Below, in pieces: positions 42,337-50,554 of a stretch of DNA of 64,000 bases. The stretch spans positions 124,001-188,000 of the forward strand of contig NZ_JAKCFA010000025.1 in assembly GCF_024198215.1 (NCBI RefSeq). The letters are read 5' to 3'. How positions within the stretch are numbered: position 1 is the stretch's first letter; each line of letters begins with the position of its first letter. A program made the position numbers and the translations under genes. The notes below the pieces were generated by a model. It saw nothing but the letters and a program-made list of their open reading frames with translations, was not told the DNA's origin and searched no databases. The DNA comes from Myxococcus qinghaiensis. Its GTDB lineage: Bacteria; Myxococcota; Myxococcia; Myxococcales; Myxococcaceae.

Positions 42337-43233
42337 TCAGGGGCGCTTGCCCTGCCCCACCCCGCCCAGGCCCGCGTAGACGGTCTCCAGCCACTTCTCC
42401 GTCTTGACGTGGCCCTCGCCGAAGCTCCGGTACTGCTCCGGCAGGCCCTCGGCCTTCACCTGCTCCAGCGTCTTGCCCGCGACCTTCTTGCGCCGCACCA
42501 GCGCCGTCGTCTCGCGCAGCATGGCGACGAAGCGCTCCAGCTCCTCGCGTCCCGCCAGCGCGCCGTGACCCGGGATGATGCGCACGCCGGCCGGCAGGCT
42601 CGCGAGCACGCCCTCCACGTTGCGCACGTAGCCCTCCACGCTGCCGCCCGCCTCCAGGTCGATGACGGGGAAGCGGTCCGTGAAGAACTGGTCGCCCAGG
42701 TGCAGCACGTTGCTGCCCACGAAGAGCACCGTGCTGTCGCCATCCGTGTGGCCTGAAGGCAGGTGCGTCATCCGCACCTCCTCGCCGTTGAACCAGAGGC
42801 TGAGGCCCTGCTGGAAGGTGAGGACGGGGCGCGCATGCTCCGGCGCGGGAGGCAGCGTCTCGCCCCGACGGACCCTCGGCTTCGACATGCGCGCGCGCAC
42901 GGCCTCGTGTGCCACCAGCGTCGCCTCGCGCCCGAGCACCGCGTTGCCTCCGGTGTGGTCGCTGTGCACGTGCGTGTTGAGGACGTAGACGAGCTTCTGC
43001 TTGCTCAAGGTCTTCAGCGCCGCGCGGACCTTGTCGATGAGCGGCGCGAAGTCGTCGTCCACCAGGAGCACGCCGTCGGGCCCCACCGAGACGGCCATGT
43101 TGCCACCGGCACCCTGGAGCAGGTGCACGTTGCCGGCGACAGGCGTGGCGCGCACCTCCACCTGGGAGAAGTCGCGGTCCTGCGCGAGCACGAGACAGGG
43201 CAGCAGGACGAGCACGGCGGCAACGGCCTTCAT
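42337..43233 (-). CDS. Secreted metallo-beta-lactamase-fold hydrolase
   Basis: The ATG at 43233 gives 298 residues with signal peptide 'MKAVAAVLVLLPCLVLAQ'. The zinc site is complete: T-H-V-H-S-D-H near residue 90, 'PSGHTDGDS' near 170 and 'IIPGHGALAGR' near 228. Members of this fold (SoxH/quinoprotein-relay or cyclase-like groups) have varied substrates: lactones, lactams, thioesters. The C-terminal extension with 'KVAGKTLEQVKAEGLPEQY' is typical of the periplasmic cyclase/hydrolase subgroup. It is probably co-transcribed with the M19 dipeptidase gene. The real substrate is unknown. Confidence 0.9.
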   Translation of the reverse strand: MKAVAAVLVLLPCLVLAQDRDFSQVEVRATPVAGNVHLLQGAGGNMAVSVGPDGVLLVDDDFAPLIDKVRAALKTLSKQKLVYVLNTHVHSDHTGGNAVLGREATLVAHEAVRARMSKPRVRRGETLPPAPEHARPVLTFQQGLSLWFNGEEVRMTHLPSGHTDGDSTVLFVGSNVLHLGDQFFTDRFPVIDLEAGGSVEGYVRNVEGVLASLPAGVRIIPGHGALAGREELERFVAMLRETTALVRRKKVAGKTLEQVKAEGLPEQYRSFGEGHVKTEKWLETVYAGLGGVGQGKRP

Positions 43234-43641
43234 GCGACCTCCAGACGACGGGGGATGCGGCGGCGCGCGTCTTAGCAAACCTGGCGCCCTTTCATTCCCG
43301 AGAGCCTCACTTCTCCCGTGAAACACGGACCGTCACGACGCCGAGCGGCGTGCCGACATGGGACGATGGCGAACCCCGCGCCGCTCGCGGGGACGGACAC
43401 CTCTCGCGCCCTGGCTCCGTCGCGTGGCACCTCACGCATCTCGCCGCGTGAGAAGCCACTGGAGCCTCGGCGCCCGTCCTCGCGGTGGGACACCTCGCGG
43501 ACGCGTGCACGGGGGTGATGACACGCCTCCGAGGGAGACGGCCCTGGCACGGCGACTGCTCAAGCAGGTGGCGACCTCAGGCGGTCAAGCCGGCGAGGCG
43601 GTCGCGCCGTGGTGGCGCGGTGTGGAGTGTGGAGGCGGAAG
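43234..43641. other. Gene-free stretch between divergent units
   Basis: The 408 bases separate the metallo-hydrolase (minus) from the small protein gene (plus). Open frames exist on both strands but show no domain and run in random high-GC style. A minus frame has a single C-V-R-C-H heme-like motif that I take as chance. Apart from a possible sigma-54 promoter at 43545, I see nothing definite. Confidence 0.5.
43545..43560 (+). promoter_or_regulatory. Possible sigma-54 (-24/-12) promoter
   Basis: TGGCAC at 43545-43550, a five-base spacer, then CTGCT at 43556-43560 match the consensus TGGCAC-N5-TTGC(A/T) with one mismatch and correct GG-to-GC spacing. The next ATG lies about 80 bases downstream. 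Sigma-54 promoters are frequent in myxobacteria, but chance matches occur in GC-rich DNA. Confidence 0.35.
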
Positions 43642-43890
43642 ATGCTGATGGCGGGGAAGCGACTGGCGGTGTTCTCCATTCGCGAGGGCAAGGGCGGGAG
43701 CATCTGGGTGCGGGCGGGCAGCGCGTTCGTGAACAAGGACGGCTCGCTGAACGTGTTGCTGGATGTGCTGCCGCTGGACGGCAAGCTGCACGTGCGTGAG
43801 GCGGCGGAGAAGCGGGACACGCCGGGAGTCAGCGGGCGGTACGCGCCCGAGGTGGGGCTGGACGCGGCGCCCGTGGGGGGCCATTCGTGA
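43642..43890 (+). CDS. Small conserved-looking cytoplasmic protein upstream of the ComEA-like gene
   Basis: The ATG at 43642 is preceded by GGAGG at the right distance and gives 82 residues. The core 'GKRLAVFSIREGKGGSIWVR' and 'NVLLDVLPLDGKLHVRE' reads as a compact beta fold, like small 'ssDNA/RNA-binding' or DUF-type proteins with a repeated K-x-G-S pattern ('AGSAFVNKDGSLNV'). I do not recognise the family. It ends by overlapping the GTG of the ComEA-like gene, so the two are translationally coupled. Confidence 0.65.
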   Translation: MLMAGKRLAVFSIREGKGGSIWVRAGSAFVNKDGSLNVLLDVLPLDGKLHVREAAEKRDTPGVSGRYAPEVGLDAAPVGGHS

Positions 43891-44240
43891 GGGCCGCGTG
43901 GGGACTGCTGGCGCTGGTGCTCCTGGTGGGGAAGCCCGGCGTGGCGGACGCGGCGCGGCTGCGCACCCAGTACTCGGGCGTGGTGAACCTCAACGAGGCG
44001 ACGGCGGCGGAGCTCGACCTGCTGCCCGGCGTGGGTGACTCGGCGGCGCAGCGCATCATCCAGCACCGGGGCAAGCGCCCCTTCCAGCGGGTGGAGGAGC
44101 TGGTGCGGGTGAAGGGCTTCGGCCGCAAGAAGTTCCTCAAGCTCAAGGCCCACCTGACGCTGAGCGGCCCCACCACCTTGAAGGTGGAGCAGGTGGCCTC
44201 GCCTCCCGAGGGAAAGGAGGTGGTCGCCACGAACAACTGA
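43887..44240 (+). CDS. ComEA-like helix-hairpin-helix protein, secreted
   Basis: The GTG at 43887 overlaps the previous stop (GTGA) and gives 117 residues. A signal peptide ('AAWGLLALVLLVGKPGVADA') precedes a tandem helix-hairpin-helix domain: 'VNLNEATAAELDLLPGVGDS' (first) and 'FQRVEELVRVKGFGRKKF' (second). ComEA proteins bind double-stranded DNA in the periplasm during transformation uptake. It lacks the membrane-anchored long linker of Gram-positive ComEA and matches the short Gram-negative form. No other competence genes are nearby. Confidence 0.87.
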   Translation: MRAAWGLLALVLLVGKPGVADAARLRTQYSGVVNLNEATAAELDLLPGVGDSAAQRIIQHRGKRPFQRVEELVRVKGFGRKKFLKLKAHLTLSGPTTLKVEQVASPPEGKEVVATNN

Positions 44241-44272
44241 CACGACGCATCCATTCATGGGGAGAGGGGTCG

Positions 44273-44302
44273 CCGCCCGGGTCTGTCTCGTGGCCCGGGC
44301 GG
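44273..44302 (+). terminator. Hairpin terminator after the ComEA-like gene
   Basis: CCGCCCGGG at 44273-44281 pairs perfectly with CCCGGGCGG at 44294-44302 around a 12-base loop. It lies 33 bases after the stop and before the C69 peptidase gene. Confidence 0.6.
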
Positions 44303-44399
44303 TGGCCCTGTCGAGTCGCGGCTCCGCGCCGGGGGAGCGGCCAGGCACCTCGCAAGAGAGGTTTGTATCTGGAACCCGGCTGGTAGAGCATCCGCCGCC

Positions 44400-46109
44400 A
44401 TGAACCGACGACTGCCTCGACTGCTCACCGCGCTGCCCGTCTCGGCCGCGCTGGTTGCTCCGCCCGTCCTCGCGTGTACCAGCATGCTGGTCAACAAGGG
44501 CGCCACGGCGGACGGCGCCACCCTGATGACATACGCCGCGGACGCGCACGAGCTGTACGGCGAGCTGTACTACACGCCCGCGCGCCGCCACGCCGAGGGT
44601 GCCCAGCGCGACATCATCGAATGGGACACCGGCAAGCACCTGGGGCGCATCCCCGAGGCGCCGGTGACGTACTCCGTCGTCGGCAACATGAACGAGCACC
44701 AGCTCTCCATCGGCGAGTCCACCTTCTCCGGCCGCAAGGAGCTGGAGGGGCCCGCGGGCATCGTCGACTACGGCTCGCTCATCTACATCGCGCTGGAGCG
44801 CTCCAAGACGGCCCGCGAGGCCATCACGGTGATGACGAAGCTGGTGGCCGAGCACGGCTACGCGTCCACCGGTGAGTCCTTCTCCATCGCCGACCCCAAG
44901 GAGGCGTGGCTGCTGGAGCTGATTGGCAAGGGCACAGGCCAGAAGGGCGCGGTGTGGGTGGCCCGCCGGCTTCCGGAAGGCCACATCACCGCTCACGCCA
45001 ACCAGGCGCGCATCGAGCAGTTCCCGCTGAACGACTCGGACAACGTGCTGTACTCGCCGGACGTCATCTCCTTCGCCCGCGAGAAGGGCTGGTTCAAGGG
45101 CGCGGACAAGGACTTCAGCTTCGCGGAGACGTACAACCCGCTCGACTTCGGCGGGCAGCGCTTCTCCGAGGCGCGGGTGTGGAGCATCTTCCGGCGCGCG
45201 GCGCCGTCGAAGAACTACGGTCCGGAGTACGCGGATGGCTCCGCGCCGGCCAAGCGGCTGCCCCTGTGGGTCAAGCCGGACAAGAAGCTGTCCGTGCAGG
45301 ACGTCATGGCGCTGATGCGCGACCACTTCGACAACACGCCGCTCGACATGTCCAAGGACGTGGGCGCGGGTCCCTACGCGGCGCCCTACCGCTGGCGGCC
45401 GATGACGTGGGAGGTGGACGGCAAGAAGTACGTCCACGAGCGCGCCATCTCCACGCAGCAGACGGGCTTCTCCTTCGTCGCGCAGATGCGCGGCTCCATG
45501 CCGGCCCCCATCGGCGGCGTGCTCTGGTTCGGCGTGGATGACACGTCGATGACGGTCTACACGCCCATGTACGCGGGCATCCGTCAGGTGCCGAGGAACT
45601 TCGCCCAGGGCGTGGCCAGCCGCGGCGCGTTCTCCTGGGACTCCTCCTTCTGGGTGTTCAACTGGGTGTCCAACCAGGCCTATGCGCGCTGGAGCGACAT
45701 GTCCGTGGACGTGCACAAGGAGCAGGGCGCGCTGGAGGGCCAGTTCCTCGCGGACCAGGCCGACATCGAGAAGACGGCGCTGGAGCACTACAAGCGCAGC
45801 CCGGAAGAGGCGCGGCAGTACCTCACCACCTACTCGGTGCAGCAGGGCGAGAAGGTCCACGCGCGCTGGCGGAAGCTCGGCGAGACGCTGCTGGTGAAGT
45901 ACATCGACGGCAACGTCCGCGACGAGCAGGGCAAGGTGAACCACCCCAAGTACCCGGAGAGCTGGTACCGGCGCATCGCCCAGGAGCGCGGCAAGACGCT
46001 GGAGATGCCGCCCGAGCCCCAGGAGCCCAAGCCCGTCGCGGCCCCCGGCCCCGGCCCGAAGACGCCGCCCGCGCCCGCGCCCAAGCCCACCGTGGCGCCC
46101 GCTCCGTAG
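44400..46109 (+). CDS. Secreted dipeptidase, peptidase family C69
   Basis: The 569-residue protein has a signal peptide ending 'PPVLA', so cleavage exposes Cys26 of 'CTSMLV' as the N-terminal nucleophile, exactly as in C69 (PepD-type Ntn) dipeptidases. The core continues 'NKGATADGATLMTYAADAH' (split), 'YSVVGNMNEHQLSIGE', 'GESFSIADPKEAWLLEL' and 'HANQARI'. A Pro/Ala-rich tail of about 40 residues ends the protein. The same 'VLAC' could be read by the lipoprotein machinery, but that would block the nucleophile. It should cleave dipeptides outside the cytoplasm. Length slightly exceeds the usual ~500. Confidence 0.93.
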   Translation: MNRRLPRLLTALPVSAALVAPPVLACTSMLVNKGATADGATLMTYAADAHELYGELYYTPARRHAEGAQRDIIEWDTGKHLGRIPEAPVTYSVVGNMNEHQLSIGESTFSGRKELEGPAGIVDYGSLIYIALERSKTAREAITVMTKLVAEHGYASTGESFSIADPKEAWLLELIGKGTGQKGAVWVARRLPEGHITAHANQARIEQFPLNDSDNVLYSPDVISFAREKGWFKGADKDFSFAETYNPLDFGGQRFSEARVWSIFRRAAPSKNYGPEYADGSAPAKRLPLWVKPDKKLSVQDVMALMRDHFDNTPLDMSKDVGAGPYAAPYRWRPMTWEVDGKKYVHERAISTQQTGFSFVAQMRGSMPAPIGGVLWFGVDDTSMTVYTPMYAGIRQVPRNFAQGVASRGAFSWDSSFWVFNWVSNQAYARWSDMSVDVHKEQGALEGQFLADQADIEKTALEHYKRSPEEARQYLTTYSVQQGEKVHARWRKLGETLLVKYIDGNVRDEQGKVNHPKYPESWYRRIAQERGKTLEMPPEPQEPKPVAAPGPGPKTPPAPAPKPTVAPAP

Positions 46110-46115
46110 TCCCCC

Positions 46116-46152
46116 GCCCCCTCTCCGGCCCAGGTCGGGAGGGGCCGCCGGA
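46116..46152 (+). terminator. Possible C-rich hairpin after the C69 gene
   Basis: CCCCTCTCC and GGGAGGGGC flank the loop CCAGGTC soon after the stop. The stem is imperfect and has no T run; GC-rich inverted segments continue to about 46200. Confidence 0.35.
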
Positions 46153-46395
46153 GCCCCGCCACCGAGCGGACAACCCAGGCGGGGCGCCCCCCGCCCCCCA
46201 CCTCACGGGGTGGAGGGACGGGCGCCCCCCTCCCGCGTCATGGGAAGCACGGGCGCGGAAGGCGGAGGTGGCGGAAGGTGAAAGCCTCCCCACGTCTTCT
46301 GGTGACTGATACACAACGAAGTTACAGGGCGGGGGGGACCGCGAAGAGATAGACCCCCTGCGACTCAAAGACTTGCAGAGACAGGGAGGCGGCAG

Positions 46396-46959
46396 GTGAG
46401 GGAAGATGAAGTCATGAAGGACACGGCCAGTGGGGAGCCGGAACCCCAGGAAGGTGAGCGGCTCAAGGGCCCGCCGCTCGGCGAAGTGCTCGAGTTCATG
46501 CGCCTGCTGTGGGCCGTGGACCACGGGCTCCAGTCCACCTCGAAGCGGATGGAGTCGACGCTGGGCCTCACCGGCCCGCAGCGCCTGGTCATCCGGCTGG
46601 TGGGACGCTTCCCCGGAATCACCGCCGGCACGCTCGCCCAGATTCTCCATGTGCACCCGAGCACCCTGACGGGCGTGCTCAAGCGGCTGGAGAAGCGCGG
46701 CCTGCTGGAGCGCAAGTCTGACCCGCTGGATGGGCGCAAGGCGCTGTTCGCCCTCACGGAGTCGGGGCGCGCGCTGGACATCCCCTCCGAGGGCACCGTC
46801 GAGTCCGCCGTGCAGCGCGTCCTCTCCCGGATGTCGCGCAACCGCATCCTCTGCACGCAGGACGTGCTCACCGCGCTCGCGCAGGAGCTGGGTGGCGTAC
46901 CGCATCCAGAAGAGGACCTGGCCGCTGACTCGGCCGCGAAGAAGCCGGACTTTCGCTGA
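46396..46959 (+). CDS. MarR-family transcriptional regulator
   Basis: The GTG at 46396 follows AGGGAGG by seven bases and gives 187 residues; an ATG at 46414 is the alternative. The winged helix is clear: 'LTGPQRLVIRLVGRFPGITAG' (helix 2-3), 'LAQILHVHPSTLTGVLKRLEKRG' (recognition helix, two parts) and the wing 'LERKSDPLDGRKALFALTESG'. Such regulators act as dimers on palindromes and respond to phenolic or oxidative signals. No neighbour is obviously its target; the AT-richer stretch at 46300-46330 just upstream may hold its own operator. Confidence 0.92.
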   Translation: MREDEVMKDTASGEPEPQEGERLKGPPLGEVLEFMRLLWAVDHGLQSTSKRMESTLGLTGPQRLVIRLVGRFPGITAGTLAQILHVHPSTLTGVLKRLEKRGLLERKSDPLDGRKALFALTESGRALDIPSEGTVESAVQRVLSRMSRNRILCTQDVLTALAQELGGVPHPEEDLAADSAAKKPDFR

Positions 46960-46973
46960 AGCAGGTCCGCCAC

Positions 46974-46994
46974 GGCCCGCCCCTCCGGCGGGCC
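46974..46994 (+). terminator. Hairpin terminator after the MarR gene
   Basis: GGCCCGCC at 46974-46981 and GGCGGGCC at 46987-46994 form a perfect 8-base stem with a five-base loop, 14 bases after the MarR stop. Confidence 0.6.
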
Positions 46995-47410
46995 CCGGCT
47001 CGCCAGCTCGCTCGCCCGGCGTCCCGCTGAACCAACGAGCGTCGATCCGGTGCCGCCTCCGCGCAGGCCCTCGACGCGCTTCCCCACCCCTCCCAGCGCC
47101 TGGACCTCGGGTGGGACCCTGCTTCGCGGCCACGTCGCCCGGCGTCGACCGCCTCCGGCCCACCAGCGCCATGAAGCCCTTCCCGAGTCATGACGGGCAC
47201 TTGGCGCGGGCTGACGGGACGAATGGCGGCCTGCGCCGCGTTGCCTCCCGGACCCTCCGGCGCCTGGGTCCTTCCGGCGTCGGACAGCCCCGCCCATCCT
47301 GGGTGAAATCCAGGGGCCCAAGCACCTCGCGGCCCGTCGGACGTTGCTAGAGAATCGGGAAATAGGCACCTCCGCCGGGAGTTGCCTCGCCACTGAGCGG
47401 ACAGGACAGC
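46995..47410. other. Gene-free stretch before the DUF4175 gene
   Basis: About 416 bases hold no frame with recognisable protein character. Open frames on both strands are Arg/Pro-rich shadows. The sequence TTGCTAGAGAATCGGGAAATAGG near 47345-47367 is the only AT-richer part and may be the promoter of the next operon. Confidence 0.45.
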
Positions 47411-50400
47411 GTGAACCTCGACACCCCGCAGAGCCCAGGCCCCGAGCTGCCGCCCCCGCCGCCTCCGCCACCGGCCTCGCCCACGCGGGTGGGCAGGTCC
47501 TCGCGAGGCCGTGGCGTGGAGGCCCTGCTCTCCGCCGTGCGCGCCCGGCAGCGCCGGTACCTGTGGCTGCAGGGAGTCGCCCTGGGCTTCGTGGCGGCCT
47601 GCCTCCTGTGGGTGGGCGGCGGCCTGCTGGGACTCGTGGCCCCGCGCATCGGCGGCTCGCTGCTCGGGCTGGCCGTGCCGGTGGGCGCCGCGGTGGCGTG
47701 TGTCTTCGGCCTGTGGCTCGCGCGGCGACGGGTGGGCGACGACCTGCTCACCGCGCGCCTGGTGGGCCAGCGCCGGCCGGAGCTGTCGCTGGACGTGCTG
47801 GCGGCGGTGGAGCTGCGGCGCGAGCAGGAGGGGCAGGCCAACGGCTCGCCGGAGCTGGCGGACGCCTTCCTCGCGCAGATGGACACGCGGGTGCGCACCG
47901 TGGACGCGCGCTCCGTCGTCGACGGCCGCCCCGCGCAGCGCAGCGCCCTGGCCGCGTGCGGCGTGCTGCTGGTGCTCGCGCTGGTGTTGGGGCTGTTCGG
48001 TGAGAAGTGGGGCGCGGGCGTGAAGCGCATCCTGGAGGTGGCGCGCACGCCGGTGGCCCAGGCCCAGGTCGAGCCCATCACCGGCGACATCGAGCTGACG
48101 TACCGCTACCCCGCGTACACCGGCCTGTCCCAGCGCACCGTGCCCGGCACCGACGGCGCCGTCAGCGCCCCGGCCGGCACCGAGGTCGTCCTCAAGACAC
48201 GCTCGGACCGCCCCGTGGAGCGCGCGGAGCTGGTCATCAACGACGAGACGGTGCCGCTCCAGGTCACCGGCAACCGGGATTTGGAAGGCACCTTCATCGC
48301 GAAGAAGACCGGCCACTACCGCTTCGTCTTCTATGCCCGGAGCGAGAAGCCGCTCGCGGTGGGCCCCGACATCCCCCTCACCGTGGAGGCGGACAAGGCG
48401 CCCCAGGTGACGCTGATGACGCCCGCCGCGGAGCTGGAGGTCGACCCCGGCCAGAAGGTGACGCTCAAGTACGAGGCCACCGACGACTACGGCCTGTCCG
48501 GCCTGTCGCTCGTCTTCCGCACGCCCGGCGCACAGAAGGACACGCGCGTGCCACTGCGCCGCGAGGACGGCCGGCGCAGCCGCGACACGTACACGTGGGA
48601 TTTGGGCTCGCTCAAGGTGGACCCGGGCGACCGGATTACGTACTTCGTGGAGGCGCAGGACAACGACGCGGTGGAGGGCCCCAAGAAGGGCGTCAGCCGC
48701 ACCCAGGTGCTGCGCATCTACTCCGCCGCCGAGCACCACCGCGCCGCGCTGGAGAAGGCCGAGCAGCTCTGGGGCCGCATGGTGGACCACCTGGCGGACC
48801 GGCTGGAGGGGCCTGACCGCGACAAGCAGAAGGACGCCCAGGCCATCGCCTCCGCCGCGTCCGTGGACACCAGCGGTCAGCAGCTCATCACCGACATGCG
48901 CACGCTGGCGCAGACGCTGTCGCGCGAGCGCGACGTGCCCACCGAGCTGGTCTCCGCGCTCGCCAACATCTCCGAGTCCCTGGGCAGCCACATCAACGGC
49001 ACCGCGGACTTCCGCCGCCTCTACCTGCGCACCCAGCGCGCGCGCGGCGAGGACTGGGGCACCGGCAACCGCCTGTCCGGCGTGGTGACGGAGGAAATCG
49101 CCGAGCTGGAGAAGGACATCCTCTACCTGGAGGCCCTGCTCGACAGGCAGAAACTGGAGGCGCTCCAGGAGATGGGCAAGCAGTTGGCCGGCGAGCGCCG
49201 CGAGCTGTCGCGGCTGATTGAGCAGTTCAAGGCCAACCCGGACGAGTCCGCGCGCCAGGCGGTGATGGAGCAGATTCAGCAGCTCAAGGCGCGCATCCAG
49301 GAGCTGATGCAGCGCATGGCGGAGATGCGCAAGGGCATCCGCGACGAGCACCTCAACGCCGAGGCCCTGTCCGAGATGATGAAGGACAAGGACATGCAGA
49401 GCGCCCTGGACGATGTGGAGAAGCTGATGCGCGAGGGCAAGACGGACGAGGCGCTCGCGAAGCTCCAGGAGCTGGGCATGCAGATGGACGAGATGCTCAA
49501 GGGCCTGGACGAAGCCAACGAGGAGTTCGGCGGCGAGCAGTACCCGGAGCTCGCGGAGAAGTTCGGCAAGTTCATGGAGGACCTGAAGGGCACCGTGGAC
49601 GAGCAGCAGCGCGTGGCCGAGCAGACGCGCCAGCTGCGAGACCAGGCCCGCGCGCAGAACAAGGAGCGCCTCTCCGAGCGCGGCGAGTCCATCAAGAGCG
49701 ACCTCATGCGCAAGGTGCAGCAGGCCCAGCAGAGCTACGACAAGCTCAACCCGGAGCACCTCAACAGCCGCGCCGCGCGCCCCCTGGAGGAAGCCCAGTC
49801 GGAGCTGCGCAACGTGGAGAACGCGCTGAAGGTGAACGACTTCGACCTGGCCGCGGAGGCCGCCGCCAGGGCCGAGGACGCGGCCCGGCAGCTGGCTGGC
49901 ATGGGTGAGCAGCAGAAGCAGCTCGACGAGATGTTCGGCAACCCGCCCGAGGTGCGGCAGCAGTCCTCGGAGCTGGCCCAGCGCCTGGACCGCGACGCGC
50001 GCAACGTGCAGGACGTGAACAAGCAGCTCCAGTCGCTCTTCCCTCCTCCCGGCTCACAGCTCTCGCAGCAGGAGAAGCAGCAGCTCCAGCAGCTCTCCCA
50101 GCAGCAGCAGCAGCTGGAGCAGCGCGCGCAGGACCTGCGCCAGCAGATGGAGGAGATGGAGCAGACGGCGCCGCTGTTCGGTGAAGAGGCCTCACAGCAG
50201 ATGGAGGGCGTGGGCCAGCGCATGGGTGAAGCCGCGCAGCGGATGCAGGGCAAGGACCCGGGCCGGGGCTACGGCGAGCAGCAGGCCGCGCTGGAGGGCC
50301 TGCGCCAGTTCCAGCAGCAGATGCAGCAGGGCCAGAAGGGCCGCAAGGGCGGGCTGCCCCTGCCCGGCGGCATGAGCGGGCGCAAGCAGGGCAACTCCGG

Positions 50401-50554
50401 AAGAGACCCGAAGGACCAGGTGGAGCTGCCCGACGAGGACGCGTTCCAGGCGCCCAAGGAGTTCCGCAAGGACCTGCTGGACGCGATGAAGCAGGGCGCG
50501 CCGGAGAAGTACCGCGAGCAGGTGAAGCGCTACTACGAGGAGCTGGTGAAGTGA
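47411..50554 (+). CDS. DUF4175-type large membrane protein
   Basis: The GTG at 47411 gives 1047 residues. A Pro-rich N-terminus precedes membrane helices near 50-75, 85-105 and 180-198 ('ALAACGVLLVLALVLGLFG'). Ig-like beta domains span about 215-445 ('IELTYRYPAYTGLSQR', 'VTLKYEATDDYGLSGLSLVF', 'GDRITYFVEAQDND'). From about 445 on the protein is almost wholly helical and coiled coil, with Gln/Glu-rich stretches near 840-990. This is the DUF4175 layout; in other bacteria such genes sit near MoxR-AAA and VWA genes, which are absent here. The next gene overlaps by four bases and encodes a secreted metallopeptidase, so the pair probably acts in the envelope. Confidence 0.88.
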   Translation: MNLDTPQSPGPELPPPPPPPPASPTRVGRSSRGRGVEALLSAVRARQRRYLWLQGVALGFVAACLLWVGGGLLGLVAPRIGGSLLGLAVPVGAAVACVFGLWLARRRVGDDLLTARLVGQRRPELSLDVLAAVELRREQEGQANGSPELADAFLAQMDTRVRTVDARSVVDGRPAQRSALAACGVLLVLALVLGLFGEKWGAGVKRILEVARTPVAQAQVEPITGDIELTYRYPAYTGLSQRTVPGTDGAVSAPAGTEVVLKTRSDRPVERAELVINDETVPLQVTGNRDLEGTFIAKKTGHYRFVFYARSEKPLAVGPDIPLTVEADKAPQVTLMTPAAELEVDPGQKVTLKYEATDDYGLSGLSLVFRTPGAQKDTRVPLRREDGRRSRDTYTWDLGSLKVDPGDRITYFVEAQDNDAVEGPKKGVSRTQVLRIYSAAEHHRAALEKAEQLWGRMVDHLADRLEGPDRDKQKDAQAIASAASVDTSGQQLITDMRTLAQTLSRERDVPTELVSALANISESLGSHINGTADFRRLYLRTQRARGEDWGTGNRLSGVVTEEIAELEKDILYLEALLDRQKLEALQEMGKQLAGERRELSRLIEQFKANPDESARQAVMEQIQQLKARIQELMQRMAEMRKGIRDEHLNAEALSEMMKDKDMQSALDDVEKLMREGKTDEALAKLQELGMQMDEMLKGLDEANEEFGGEQYPELAEKFGKFMEDLKGTVDEQQRVAEQTRQLRDQARAQNKERLSERGESIKSDLMRKVQQAQQSYDKLNPEHLNSRAARPLEEAQSELRNVENALKVNDFDLAAEAAARAEDAARQLAGMGEQQKQLDEMFGNPPEVRQQSSELAQRLDRDARNVQDVNKQLQSLFPPPGSQLSQQEKQQLQQLSQQQQQLEQRAQDLRQQMEEMEQTAPLFGEEASQQMEGVGQRMGEAAQRMQGKDPGRGYGEQQAALEGLRQFQQQMQQGQKGRKGGLPLPGGMSGRKQGNSGRDPKDQVELPDEDAFQAPKEFRKDLLDAMKQGAPEKYREQVKRYYEELVK

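Noticed and set aside
43307-43510. Minus-strand frame with a C-V-R-C-H heme-like motif
   Set aside because: Only one motif, no signal peptide, no ribosome-binding site and otherwise random composition.
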